Assembly: GCA_902826775.1 (NCBI GenBank)
Contig: CADEHE010000013.1
Span: 102,566-139,729, forward strand
Direction of reading: 5' to 3'
From: an uncultured Pseudomonadota bacterium
GTDB taxonomy: Bacteria > Pseudomonadota > Gammaproteobacteria > Burkholderiales > JALYOK01
Length of the DNA: 37,164 nucleotides
Positions within the stretch are counted from its first letter, which is position 1. Every line of letters begins with the position of its first letter. The translations under genes and the position numbers were made by a program. Below the pieces are notes generated by a model. The model made no database searches and was not told the origin of the DNA. It saw nothing but the letters and a program-made list of their open reading frames with translations. Below are positions 15,775 to 23,078 of this stretch, piece after piece.

Positions 15775-17526
15775 TCAGTAAACGTCGTGCTGGGTGTTGT
15801 AGACGTTGAACTTGCCCGTCGGCGTGATCATCTTTGGATCTTTAATGACGGTCTTGAGCTTGCGCGTCTTGTCGTCGACGATAACGATGGCGGACTGCTG
15901 GTTCTTCGCGCTCCATACGGAGAACCACACCTCATCGCCGGCTCGGTTGTACTCTGGCTGCACCACCCGCTTCGCCCCTTCGCCCACACCGGCCCATTCT
16001 GCTATCGGCAGAATTTGCGGCGCTTTGCTCAGATCGGCGATATCGAACACTGCAACAGACTGGCTGATCTTAGGATCGGGATTAAGCGGCGTATCGACCC
16101 AAAGGTTCTTCGACTTAGGATGTGTTTTCAAGAATAGCGAGCCGCCACCTTGCCCCTTCAGCATCTCAACCACAGTCCAAGCTTGTTTCTTATGCTTGAT
16201 CGGATCGGTGCCTATGAGCGCGATGTTTTCATCGCCCAGGTGCCCGGTTGCCCACACCGGGCCATACTTGGGATGGATAAAGTTCGCGCCGCGGCCCGGA
16301 TGCGGAATCTTACCGACATCGATCAAGGCTTGCAGTTTGCCTTCCTTGGTGTCGACGACCGCAATCTTGTTCGATTGATTGGCCGCGACCAGGAAGTAGC
16401 GCTTGGTAGAATCCCAGCCGCCGTCGTGCAGAAAACGCGCCGAGCCAATCTCGGTCACCGTCAAGTTGTTAATATCGCGATAGTTGACCAGTAGGATCTT
16501 GCCGGTTTCTTTGACGTTGACTACGAACTCCGGCTTGTGGTGTGTTGCCACGATAGACGCTACGCGCGGTTCCGGATGAAATTCCTGCGCATCTACCGTC
16601 ATACCGCGTGTCGAAACAATCTTGAGCGGCTCGAGCGTATCGCCCTTCATGATGGTGTACTGCGGTGGCCAATAGGAACCGGCAATCGCGTACTTATCCT
16701 CGTAGCCCTTGTACTTCGAAGTATCTACCGAGCGCGCCTCCAAGCCGATCTTGATCTCAGCGACATTGTCCGGCTTCTCCATCCATAGGTCGATGACGTT
16801 GACCTTGGCGTCGCGCCCTACCACATAAAGATAGCGGCCCGAGGCGGACATGCGCGAGATGTGAACTGCATAGCCGGTTTTTACGATGTTGATAATCTTT
16901 TTCGTATCACCGTCGATTAGCGCCACCTCACCCGCATCGCGCAGTGTCGTGGAGAAGATGTTTTCGATGTTGTATGTGTTCATCTTCTTCTTCGGCCGCC
17001 GCTCCGGCGGCACGATAAGCTTCCAACTGGCCTTCATTTCCTTCATGCCGAATTCCGGCGGCATGGGCGGCTCTTGTTGCACGTAGCGCGCCATTAAATC
17101 GACCTCCTGCTCGGTCAATTCACCCGAAGTCCCCCAGTTAGGCATGCCGGCCGGCGAGCCATAGCCGATGAATACCTTTAAGTATTCCGTGCCTTTTTCT
17201 AGTGTGATGTCCGGAGTCAATGGCTTGCCGGTAGCACCCTTGCGCAACACGCCATGACAACCGGCGCAGCGCTCGAAGTAGATCTGCTTGCCGCGATCGA
17301 ACTCGGCCTTGGTCATCTTCGGTGCTTTCTCGTTGATGTTTTGATGCATCTCTTGATCGGCGAGCGGCGACCCGCCCGCCTGGTACTTTATTTCGGCGTC
17401 CGACACCCCTTTTTCGGGCGCTTTCTTGTCTTCCTTCTTTTCATCGGCAAGACTCAGGGAGATAGTCATCGGAAACAACACCGCACCGAGCAAACTGGCA
17501 AGAACTCTAAGCTTGAAGTGTTTCAT
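15775..17526 (-). CDS. nirS: NirS, cytochrome cd1 nitrite reductase
   Basis: A 583-residue precursor. A signal peptide (MKHFKLRVLASLLGAVLF, cleaved near SLADE) leads to a lysine/glutamate-rich linker. The cytochrome c domain follows, with C87-A-G-C90-H91, and then the eight-bladed d1 propeller. H222 (VHISRMS) fits the proximal haem d1 ligand; H329 (THHKPEF) and H409 (PHPGRGANF) match the two active-site histidines. The C-terminus FNVYNTQHDVY is identical to well-known NirS proteins. It reduces nitrite to NO in the periplasm. The ATG at 17526 follows GAGGG; the open frame runs 72 codons further up, through the promoter, without a plausible signal sequence. It is the first gene of the nir unit. 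Confidence 0.97.
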   Translation of the reverse strand: MKHFKLRVLASLLGAVLFPMTISLSLADEKKEDKKAPEKGVSDAEIKYQAGGSPLADQEMHQNINEKAPKMTKAEFDRGKQIYFERCAGCHGVLRKGATGKPLTPDITLEKGTEYLKVFIGYGSPAGMPNWGTSGELTEQEVDLMARYVQQEPPMPPEFGMKEMKASWKLIVPPERRPKKKMNTYNIENIFSTTLRDAGEVALIDGDTKKIINIVKTGYAVHISRMSASGRYLYVVGRDAKVNVIDLWMEKPDNVAEIKIGLEARSVDTSKYKGYEDKYAIAGSYWPPQYTIMKGDTLEPLKIVSTRGMTVDAQEFHPEPRVASIVATHHKPEFVVNVKETGKILLVNYRDINNLTVTEIGSARFLHDGGWDSTKRYFLVAANQSNKIAVVDTKEGKLQALIDVGKIPHPGRGANFIHPKYGPVWATGHLGDENIALIGTDPIKHKKQAWTVVEMLKGQGGGSLFLKTHPKSKNLWVDTPLNPDPKISQSVAVFDIADLSKAPQILPIAEWAGVGEGAKRVVQPEYNRAGDEVWFSVWSAKNQQSAIVIVDDKTRKLKTVIKDPKMITPTGKFNVYNTQHDVY

Positions 17527-17600
17527 CGGAACCCTCACTGGATGAACGAGTGGTTGAGATTTGTCATGCTGTGAAGGGTGAGCTAATCCTCTGCCAAATT

Positions 17601-17618
17601 CCTTGACTGATATCAAGG
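17601..17618. promoter_or_regulatory. FNR/Dnr-type box between nirS and nirE
   Basis: CCTTGAC-TGAT-ATCAAGG is a near-perfect palindrome with the TTGA(C/T)-N4-(A/G)TCAA core. For nirE, a TACATT at 17639-17644 stands exactly where the -10 of a class II promoter (box at -41.5) should be, predicting a start near 17651. For nirS on the other strand the box lies about 83 bases before the ATG, but a good -10 was not seen. It probably serves both genes. Confidence 0.82.
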
Positions 17619-17679
17619 TTTGCGGGAGTCGACGTCCGTACATTGGACTCCTCAGCCTTCTGCGCTGAAAGGGACGACT

Positions 17680-18564
17680 ATGACGAGGAGCAAGTTGGAG
17701 AAACTTGATCGGCGGGTTGCCACATTGCGTGGCGAGAATCATGTTTCCGCTATGCCGGCGCGCAGACGCACCGCCGGCAAAGTGTTTCTCGTTGGGGCAG
17801 GTCCGGGCAACCCTGACCTACTCACCTTGCGCGCGCTGCGTGCGTTGCTAGCAGCCGATGTCGTCGTCTACGACCGGCTCGCCTCCGCGGAGATAGTGGC
17901 TTTGGGCCGTGCGAATGCCGAACGAATCTATGCGGGTAAGGAGCGCAACCACCACTGCATGCCGCAAAGCGATATTTCACACTTGCTTGTTGCCTTGGCA
18001 AAGCAAGGCAAGCAAGTAGTTAGGTTAAAGGGTGGAGACCCTTTCGTCTTCGGTCGAGGTGGTGAAGAAGCTCAAGTTCTAGCCGAGCATGGCGTTGAAT
18101 TTGAAGTCGTCCCTGGCATCACGGCGGCCTGTGGCGTCGCAGCTTTCGCCGGCATCCCCCTCACCCATCGTGACTACGCGCACTCTTGCGTATTCGTCAC
18201 GGGGCACTTGCGGGACGGTAGCATGAATCTTGACTGGCCAGCACTATGCCGGCCGCAGCAGACCGTCGTCGTCTACATGGGTCTGCTAGGTCTGCCGGTG
18301 CTGTGCCGGGAGTTCATCGCGCACGGCATGCCCTCATCCATGCCTGCCGCAATGGTGCAGCAAGGAACGACCAGTGCTCAGCGCGTCGTTGTCGGCACCT
18401 TAGAGTGTCTGCCGCAACGCGTCGCGGCAGCTGGGCTAAAGCCGCCTGCCCTGACCATAGTCGGCGAAGTCGTGAAGCTTCACGATGAGCTTGCTTGGTT
18501 TACCGAACAGTCAGTGAGTGAACCGCTAAGCAATAGAGCCGATCCCGCGTATTCATCCGCATAA
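17680..18564 (+). CDS. nirE: NirE, uroporphyrinogen III C-methyltransferase (SUMT)
   Basis: A 294-residue SAM-dependent methyltransferase of the CobA/SUMT family. The N-terminal motif LVGAGPGNPDLLTLRALRAL and VVRLKGGDPFVFGRGGEE are the two family signatures. About 32 extra residues, basic and without a signal sequence, precede the domain. It methylates uroporphyrinogen III at C2 and C7 to make precorrin-2, the entry to sirohaem and haem d1. The position next to nirS argues for the nirE role rather than cobalamin or assimilatory sirohaem. The ATG at 17680 follows AAGGGA; an in-frame ATG at 17640 would lie before the predicted transcription start. Confidence 0.92.
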   Translation: MTRSKLEKLDRRVATLRGENHVSAMPARRRTAGKVFLVGAGPGNPDLLTLRALRALLAADVVVYDRLASAEIVALGRANAERIYAGKERNHHCMPQSDISHLLVALAKQGKQVVRLKGGDPFVFGRGGEEAQVLAEHGVEFEVVPGITAACGVAAFAGIPLTHRDYAHSCVFVTGHLRDGSMNLDWPALCRPQQTVVVYMGLLGLPVLCREFIAHGMPSSMPAAMVQQGTTSAQRVVVGTLECLPQRVAAAGLKPPALTIVGEVVKLHDELAWFTEQSVSEPLSNRADPAYSSA

Positions 18565-18591
18565 GCGCGCGGGTCGCCGGCGGGTGCCACA

Positions 18592-18813
18592 TCATGCCTT
18601 CTCCTGAACAATGACTTCAAAAAGGCCATCATCGCGCAAGCGTGTCGAGTGGCTGTAACCGTTGCGTTCGAGGATGCGATACAGCGGCAGGGGTTGACGC
18701 GGAATCAGGATAACTAAGCGCTGACTGCCGCGCAGTGTGGAGAGCGCAGTCAGTATTCGTTCCATGGGTTCAGGCGGTTCGAGGCCGCGCATATCAAGTC
18801 TAACGTCCTCCAT
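18592..18813 (-). CDS. DUF2249 protein
   Basis: A 73-residue cytoplasmic protein of the DUF2249 family (PF10006). The N-terminal LDMRGLEPPEPMERILTAL is diagnostic, followed by LVILIPRQPLPLYRILERNGY, a pattern shared with the TusA-like fold but without the TusA cysteine. The function is unknown; the family is often found near NO and nitrite metabolism genes. The ATG at 18813 has a strong GGAGGA site and falls at the start of the domain; a longer open frame to 18942 would cross the FNR/Dnr box. A -10-like CAAAAT (minus strand, 18844-18849) sits at the class II position relative to the box at 18870-18887. It is convergent with nirE. Confidence 0.8.
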   Translation of the reverse strand: MEDVRLDMRGLEPPEPMERILTALSTLRGSQRLVILIPRQPLPLYRILERNGYSHSTRLRDDGLFEVIVQEKA

Positions 18814-18869
18814 TCCTCTCCTCCACTGCACTCGCGCTGATGCATTTTGTGGAATGCCCATCTCCATTT

Positions 18870-18887
18870 CCTTGACGCGCATCAAGG
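18870..18887. promoter_or_regulatory. FNR/Dnr-type box between DUF2249 gene and norC
   Basis: CCTTGAC-GCGC-ATCAAGG has the same flanks and core as the nirS/nirE box. On the minus strand CAAAAT (18844-18849), and on the plus strand CATATT (18908-18913), both stand at the distance expected of -10 elements for a class II activator centred at -41.5. One box may thus drive both genes. The norC leader would be about 120 bases. Confidence 0.82.
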
Positions 18888-18925
18888 AAAAGCAGTAGCG
18901 CGAGACGCATATTGGCATGGCACCG

Positions 18926-18990
18926 TGCTTGTGCACGAGCATGGAGATTGATCATGACGACTGGCTGCCGGAATCATGACTGCGTGATTC
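18926..18990 (+). promoter_or_regulatory. two inverted repeats in the norC leader
   Basis: TGCTTGTGCACGAGCA (18926-18941) is a palindrome with one mismatched pair. GAATCA (18971-18976) pairs with TGATTC (18985-18990). If norC is transcribed from near 18920, both lie in the untranslated leader and could form hairpins. Function unknown. Confidence 0.3.
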
Positions 18991-19042
18991 AAGTTAAGCA
19001 CTCGCACACGCTCGCCCCCCAATCGTTCGAGGAGGAAGCTGC

Positions 19043-19630
19043 ATGAACCATCCCGCATTCTGGCGCGCCGGTGCCATTAGTTCCACCGCTGTGATGGCAG
19101 TCGTCCTCATCTTCTTGACCATCGACAGTCTTTCGGCAATTCAAGCGGGCGGGCGAAATGTGCCGGATTACAGCGTCATCAACAAAGCGATCGGCTATCA
19201 GTTTGACGCCAAGCGCGCCGCTTCCGTACCAATCATCGGCGGCGAAGAGTTGCTGTTTGGTCGCAAGTACTCAGCCGCTGAAGCCGATAGGCTAATGGAT
19301 CATGGCAAGCTCGCCATTCAAAGCCGCGCTTGCATCAACTGCCACACGTTCTTCGGCAATGGCGCCTATTACGCGCCGGACTTGACTAAAGCCTGGCTCG
19401 ATCCGGTTTGGAAACAGATGTGGATGCCAATGACACAGTCGGCAACCAAAGAAGAGGCGATGGTCAAGTTTCTTATGAACCCCGAAAAATACCCGACCTG
19501 GGGGCGCATGATGCCGAACTTGAAACTAACGCGGGAGGACTCTGAAGCGATTGTCGCTTATCTCAAGTGGATGTCGGCCATTGACACCAATGGATTCCCG
19601 AGTGGATTCAAAACCACGGAAAGCAAATAG
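19043..19630 (+). CDS. norC: NorC, cytochrome c subunit of nitric oxide reductase
   Basis: A 195-residue membrane-anchored cytochrome c. One N-terminal membrane helix (about residues 10-30) holds the haem domain in the periplasm. The haem site is C97-I-N-C100-H101, followed by TFFGNGAYYAPDL, matching the NorC pattern. A methionine of the RMMPN segment is the likely sixth ligand. It is about 45 residues longer than the usual 145-150, due to an insert between the anchor and the haem motif (residues about 36-80). It passes electrons to NorB. A GAGGAGGAA site precedes the ATG by eight bases. It is the first gene of the nor unit. Confidence 0.95.
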   Translation: MNHPAFWRAGAISSTAVMAVVLIFLTIDSLSAIQAGGRNVPDYSVINKAIGYQFDAKRAASVPIIGGEELLFGRKYSAAEADRLMDHGKLAIQSRACINCHTFFGNGAYYAPDLTKAWLDPVWKQMWMPMTQSATKEEAMVKFLMNPEKYPTWGRMMPNLKLTREDSEAIVAYLKWMSAIDTNGFPSGFKTTESK

Positions 19631-19639
19631 GGGGAAGAC

Positions 19640-21037
19640 ATGTATCGATCACAACAGCTCGCACTCAAATACTTCATTGCGGCAATTGCGCTGTTCGGCA
19701 TCATGATCGTGTTTGGGCTGCTCGCCTCTGCCCAATACGTACACATGGGATTTCTGTTTCAGGTGCTCGATTTCAGTATCACTAAAACGCTACATATCGA
19801 CACCATGATCTTGTGGCTACTGATGGGTTTCATGGGCTGTATATACTGGTTTCTGCCGCAAGAACTCGAACGCGACGTCGAGGGCATCAAGTTGGCAGAG
19901 ATTATGTTCTACATCTTGTGTACGGCGATTGCCACCGTGGCGGCTGTGTTCATATTTGTCCAGTACGGCGGCTCTAACGAGTTCAGCATGTGGTTTATCA
20001 ATCAAGGTCGCAAGTACGTCGAGGCGCCACGCTGGGCTGCGATCGGAATAGTACTAGTGGTGTTGGTGTTCTCTTACAACATCGTCGCCACCGCCATAAA
20101 AGCCAAAAAGATCACGGGCATCATGGGTGTGCTCATGATCGACTTGGTACCGCTGTTCGCGCTCTATTTGATCGCATTTCCACGCATCACCAATATGTCG
20201 GTAGATCTGTTCTGGTGGTGGTGGCTGGTGCATCTGTGGGTGGAGGGCACCTGGGAAGTGTTGATCGGGTGCATCATGGCGCTCGCGCTGATGCAGTTGT
20301 TAGGCACCGCGCGCCGTATTGTGGAAACATGGCTCTACATAGAAGTGGCGCTCGTGCTCGGTACCGGCATATTGGGCCTCGGTCACCACTACTTCTGGAT
20401 TGGCACCCCCGAGTACTGGCTAGCCATTGGCGGCCTGTTCTCGGCGTTAGAACCGCTGCCACTGCTCGGCATGGTTGTGCACGCAGTGTATGACGCTGGC
20501 ACGCATCACATGAAAACGACCAACAAGCCCGCTCTGTATTGGATGATGGCGGAAGCCTTCGGCAATTTCCTGGGGGCGGGTGTGTTCGGTTTCATGATGA
20601 CGCTGCCGCAGATCAATTTGTTTTCCCACGGCACGCAATGGACTGTTTCGCACGGACACTTTGCTTTCTGGGGTGCATACGCGTGCGGCGTATTGTCCGT
20701 GGTCTACGTGGCACTGCAGAAAGCACGTGGGCTGGAGGAGATGAACGGCATTCGCTGGAAGTGGTCGTTTGGCTTGCTTAACTTCGGCATGATCGGCATG
20801 GTTGGCGCACTGCTTATCTCCGGTATCGCGCAGGCATTCTATGAACGCGCCATCGGCGGCTCGACGATTCAAGCATTCATCGACGCGCAAAGTAACCTCT
20901 GGTTCTTGCAGGGCATGAATGCGCGTCTTGTGTTCGGCGTGCTATTTGCGATTGGCTATGCCGTACTCGTGTATGACTTGCTCACCATTGGCGGCAAGCA
21001 TCGCACCAAGCAAGCGGCCGTCCTACGGCCCGCCTAG
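19640..21037 (+). CDS. norB: NorB, catalytic subunit of cytochrome c-dependent nitric oxide reductase
   Basis: A 465-residue membrane protein with about 12 helices, reducing two NO to N2O. Expected ligands are all present: H52 and H340 for haem b, H338 for haem b3, and H198, H249 and H250 plus E202 for the non-haem iron FeB. E271 (ALEPLPLLG) is the second conserved glutamate. The numbering is offset by 8-9 from Pseudomonas NorB. The lack of an N-terminal quinol-oxidising extension and the presence of norC identify the cNOR type. The ATG follows GGGGAAG, nine bases after norC ends. Confidence 0.97.
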   Translation: MYRSQQLALKYFIAAIALFGIMIVFGLLASAQYVHMGFLFQVLDFSITKTLHIDTMILWLLMGFMGCIYWFLPQELERDVEGIKLAEIMFYILCTAIATVAAVFIFVQYGGSNEFSMWFINQGRKYVEAPRWAAIGIVLVVLVFSYNIVATAIKAKKITGIMGVLMIDLVPLFALYLIAFPRITNMSVDLFWWWWLVHLWVEGTWEVLIGCIMALALMQLLGTARRIVETWLYIEVALVLGTGILGLGHHYFWIGTPEYWLAIGGLFSALEPLPLLGMVVHAVYDAGTHHMKTTNKPALYWMMAEAFGNFLGAGVFGFMMTLPQINLFSHGTQWTVSHGHFAFWGAYACGVLSVVYVALQKARGLEEMNGIRWKWSFGLLNFGMIGMVGALLISGIAQAFYERAIGGSTIQAFIDAQSNLWFLQGMNARLVFGVLFAIGYAVLVYDLLTIGGKHRTKQAAVLRPA

Positions 21038-21053
21038 GCGCATTTGGATCGCA

Positions 21054-21335
21054 ATGAGCGGATACGAACTAATCTACGCGTCCCTACTGCTCGGAGTGTT
21101 CGTATTGTGTGCTGGCGGCTACGGAGTCTTGTACACACTTGCGCAGTTGCAAAACGCGGCTAGCTGGCTGTACGGTGCACGCACTTTCTATGGGTTGCAG
21201 TGGTTGACCACAGCAGCAATTGTCGCGACGACGCCTCTCGCCGCCGGGTGGAAGCTTTTGATCGTCGTCAGTTGCTTGGTCACGCTGCGCGTTCCGCAAG
21301 TAATCTGGAAGTACCTTGAGCTGATCCACAAATAG
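21054..21335 (+). CDS. small membrane protein of unknown function after norB
   Basis: A 93-residue protein with about three predicted membrane helices (roughly residues 7-28, 46-62 and 66-82) and a short basic C-terminus (VIWKYLELIHK). It is not NorD, NorE, NorQ or NorF by length or motif, and no family was recognised. The ATG at 21054 was chosen because the hydrophobic domain starts directly after it; a longer frame begins inside norB. It lies 16 bases after norB and eight before the next gene, so it is very probably part of the nor transcript. A role in assembly of NOR or stability of its subunits is possible but not shown. Confidence 0.68.
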   Translation: MSGYELIYASLLLGVFVLCAGGYGVLYTLAQLQNAASWLYGARTFYGLQWLTTAAIVATTPLAAGWKLLIVVSCLVTLRVPQVIWKYLELIHK

Positions 21336-21343
21336 GAGGCCCC

Positions 21344-21679
21344 GTGATCGCGAACAGCGTCAATACCATTCTTGGTTTGGTCCTAGTCTACGCTGCTGTG
21401 CTTAGACCCAGCTTGGTAGACGCTCAGCCGATCAACTTGCTGGTGGCTGCGCTCGTCATCATTGGCTGCGCGCTATGGGCACGAAGAAGCGACCGCATGA
21501 GTTGGTTCAGTATTACCAACATCATCGTCGGAGCTGCTGCCGTGCTTCTTGCGGTTGCACACATGAGTACTAGAACCCCGGCGACGGTAACGTTCTGGGG
21601 CGTGTTCTGGATTGGAATCATCGTCTCTGTTATCGCGTTGTGGGCGATGTTGTATAGACCGGAGTCTCAACGTAGCTGA
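21344..21679 (+). CDS. small four-helix membrane protein of unknown function
   Basis: A 111-residue protein with four hydrophobic stretches (about 5-22, 31-47, 56-73 and 84-104). The layout looks like two helix pairs, each starting near an Asn/Gly pattern (NTILGLVLV; NIIVGAAAV), vaguely like SPW-repeat proteins, but the SPW motif itself is not seen. The start is GTG with a perfect AGGAGG at 21334-21339, which overlaps the end of the preceding gene. It is therefore translated with, and probably works with, the protein at 21054-21335. Confidence 0.65.
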   Translation: MIANSVNTILGLVLVYAAVLRPSLVDAQPINLLVAALVIIGCALWARRSDRMSWFSITNIIVGAAAVLLAVAHMSTRTPATVTFWGVFWIGIIVSVIALWAMLYRPESQRS

Positions 21680-21722
21680 TCCAAAGAGTGAAATTGATCT
21701 ATCAGTCTCTGCGGAGCCGACA

Positions 21723-22979
21723 ATGATGAGTAGCTCAAACATCCGCGCTATTGCCTTTGCAGCTCTTACCGTGGGCTTGTTATATACGGCGACGGTGTAC
21801 CCGGCGCAGGAACCGGCACAGGCTGCATCTCTGGCCGAGGCAATCACGGGCGGCAAATTTCTGCTCAATCTGCGCCCTCGCTATGAACTCGTCGATCAGG
21901 ACGGCAAGCCCGAGGACGCCAAAGCATTCACGCTTCGCTCGCTGGTTGGTTGGGAGACCAAACCGTGGCATAGCTTCTCATTGACGGCGCAAGCGATCAA
22001 CGTCAGCCGCCTCGGCAGCTTGGACTACAACGACGACGCGACAAAAGCTGCTGCCTCGCGTTTTCCGCTCGTCGCGGACCCGGATAACAGCGACGTCAAT
22101 CAACTATTTGTCGACTACACAGGTTTGCCCAAGACTCGCATCCGGCTCGGCAGACAATCGATCAAGATCGATAACGTGCGCTTCATTGGTAATGTTGAGT
22201 TCCGCCAAGTGATGCAGGTATTCAACGGCGTGCTGTTAGAGAACAAGAGCCTGCCGAACACCGAATTGCTAATTGGCCATATGGGTCGGATCAAGAGCAT
22301 CAACGCGACGCAGCGCGAAGCCAAGGTGGAAATACTGCATGCCCAATATCGCTGGCGCCCGAACAATAACATTATCGCTTACGCCTACCTGCAGGACGAT
22401 CCGAACTTGGCGGGAGCCGCCGCGAACGTGACCGATTTATCCAACCAGATTATCGGACTGCGCTTGGACGGCGCTTACGCGCTATCCGAGAAGCTGTCCC
22501 TGCTCTACACCGCTGAGTACGCCACGCAAAGCGACTATGCAGACGGCGACAGCAAGATCGACGCAGACTATTACCATGTCGGAATGGGTCCGCGTTGGGG
22601 CGATTGGTATCTGCGCCTCGACCAAGAGCGCTTAGCGAGCAACGACGGGCAATACGCGTTCCAGACGCCGCTCGGCACCAACCATCTATTTCAGGGGTGG
22701 GCCGATCAATTTCTGACGACGCCGCGGCAGGGTCTACGTGACACGTTCCTGATGGCTGGCGGCAAACTGGGCAAAGCGCAATTGCTGGCGGAATACCATC
22801 AACTTAAGTCGGACGTCGGTGGAATCGATTTTGGCGATGAAGTCGATTTCAGTATCGCCTATCCATTCTTGAAGCAGCTCACCGGCAAACTGGAATACGC
22901 CGACTATCAAATCGGCGATGCTTCCGCCGGTAAACGCGACACCACCAAGATATGGCTCACTCTGATTTTCAATTACTGA
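21723..22979 (+). CDS. outer-membrane porin, alginate-export type
   Basis: A 418-residue beta-barrel protein. A signal peptide (IRAIAFAALTVGLLYTATV, cleaved near AQAAS) is followed by alternating strands with the pattern RPRYELVDQDG, RLGRQSIKIDN and ADYYHVGMGPRWGDWYLRL, typical of the alginate_exp family (PF13372). The last residues IFNY end in an aromatic, as needed for BAM insertion. Members carry anionic polysaccharide in some species, but many copies in non-alginate bacteria serve other anions or small solutes. The ATG at 21723 follows GGAG. The gap from the previous gene is 43 bases, so it may be read through from the nor promoter. Confidence 0.8.
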   Translation: MMSSSNIRAIAFAALTVGLLYTATVYPAQEPAQAASLAEAITGGKFLLNLRPRYELVDQDGKPEDAKAFTLRSLVGWETKPWHSFSLTAQAINVSRLGSLDYNDDATKAAASRFPLVADPDNSDVNQLFVDYTGLPKTRIRLGRQSIKIDNVRFIGNVEFRQVMQVFNGVLLENKSLPNTELLIGHMGRIKSINATQREAKVEILHAQYRWRPNNNIIAYAYLQDDPNLAGAAANVTDLSNQIIGLRLDGAYALSEKLSLLYTAEYATQSDYADGDSKIDADYYHVGMGPRWGDWYLRLDQERLASNDGQYAFQTPLGTNHLFQGWADQFLTTPRQGLRDTFLMAGGKLGKAQLLAEYHQLKSDVGGIDFGDEVDFSIAYPFLKQLTGKLEYADYQIGDASAGKRDTTKIWLTLIFNY

Positions 22980-22997
22980 GCCCTGAGCCCTGAGCCG
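22977..22997 (+). repeat. three tandem TGAGCC(C/G) heptamers at the porin stop codon
   Basis: TGAGCCC, TGAGCCC and TGAGCCG follow one another, the first containing the porin stop codon. Possibly a slippage product; no function is proposed. Confidence 0.5.
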
Positions 22998-23021
22998 GCG
23001 AGAACTGCTGCAAGCAAATGA

Positions 23022-23047
23022 AAAAGGCCGGGAAGACCCGGCCTTTT
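23022..23047. terminator. bidirectional rho-independent terminator
   Basis: AAAAGGCCGGG and CCCGGCCTTTT form an 11-bp perfect stem with an AAGA loop. With T-runs on both strands it can end both the porin (nor) transcript and the rplQ end of the ribosomal superoperon. Confidence 0.9.
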
Positions 23048-23078
23048 CCTTGCCTAAGCGCGAACGCTAAGCGGGTGC

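Noticed and set aside
17527..17742. 72-codon N-terminal extension of nirS
   Set aside because: It crosses the FNR/Dnr box and would bury the signal peptide; the ATG at 17526 has a good ribosome-binding site.
18814..18942. N-terminal extension of the DUF2249 protein
   Set aside because: It covers the regulatory box, and the domain starts at the inner ATG, which has GGAGGA upstream.
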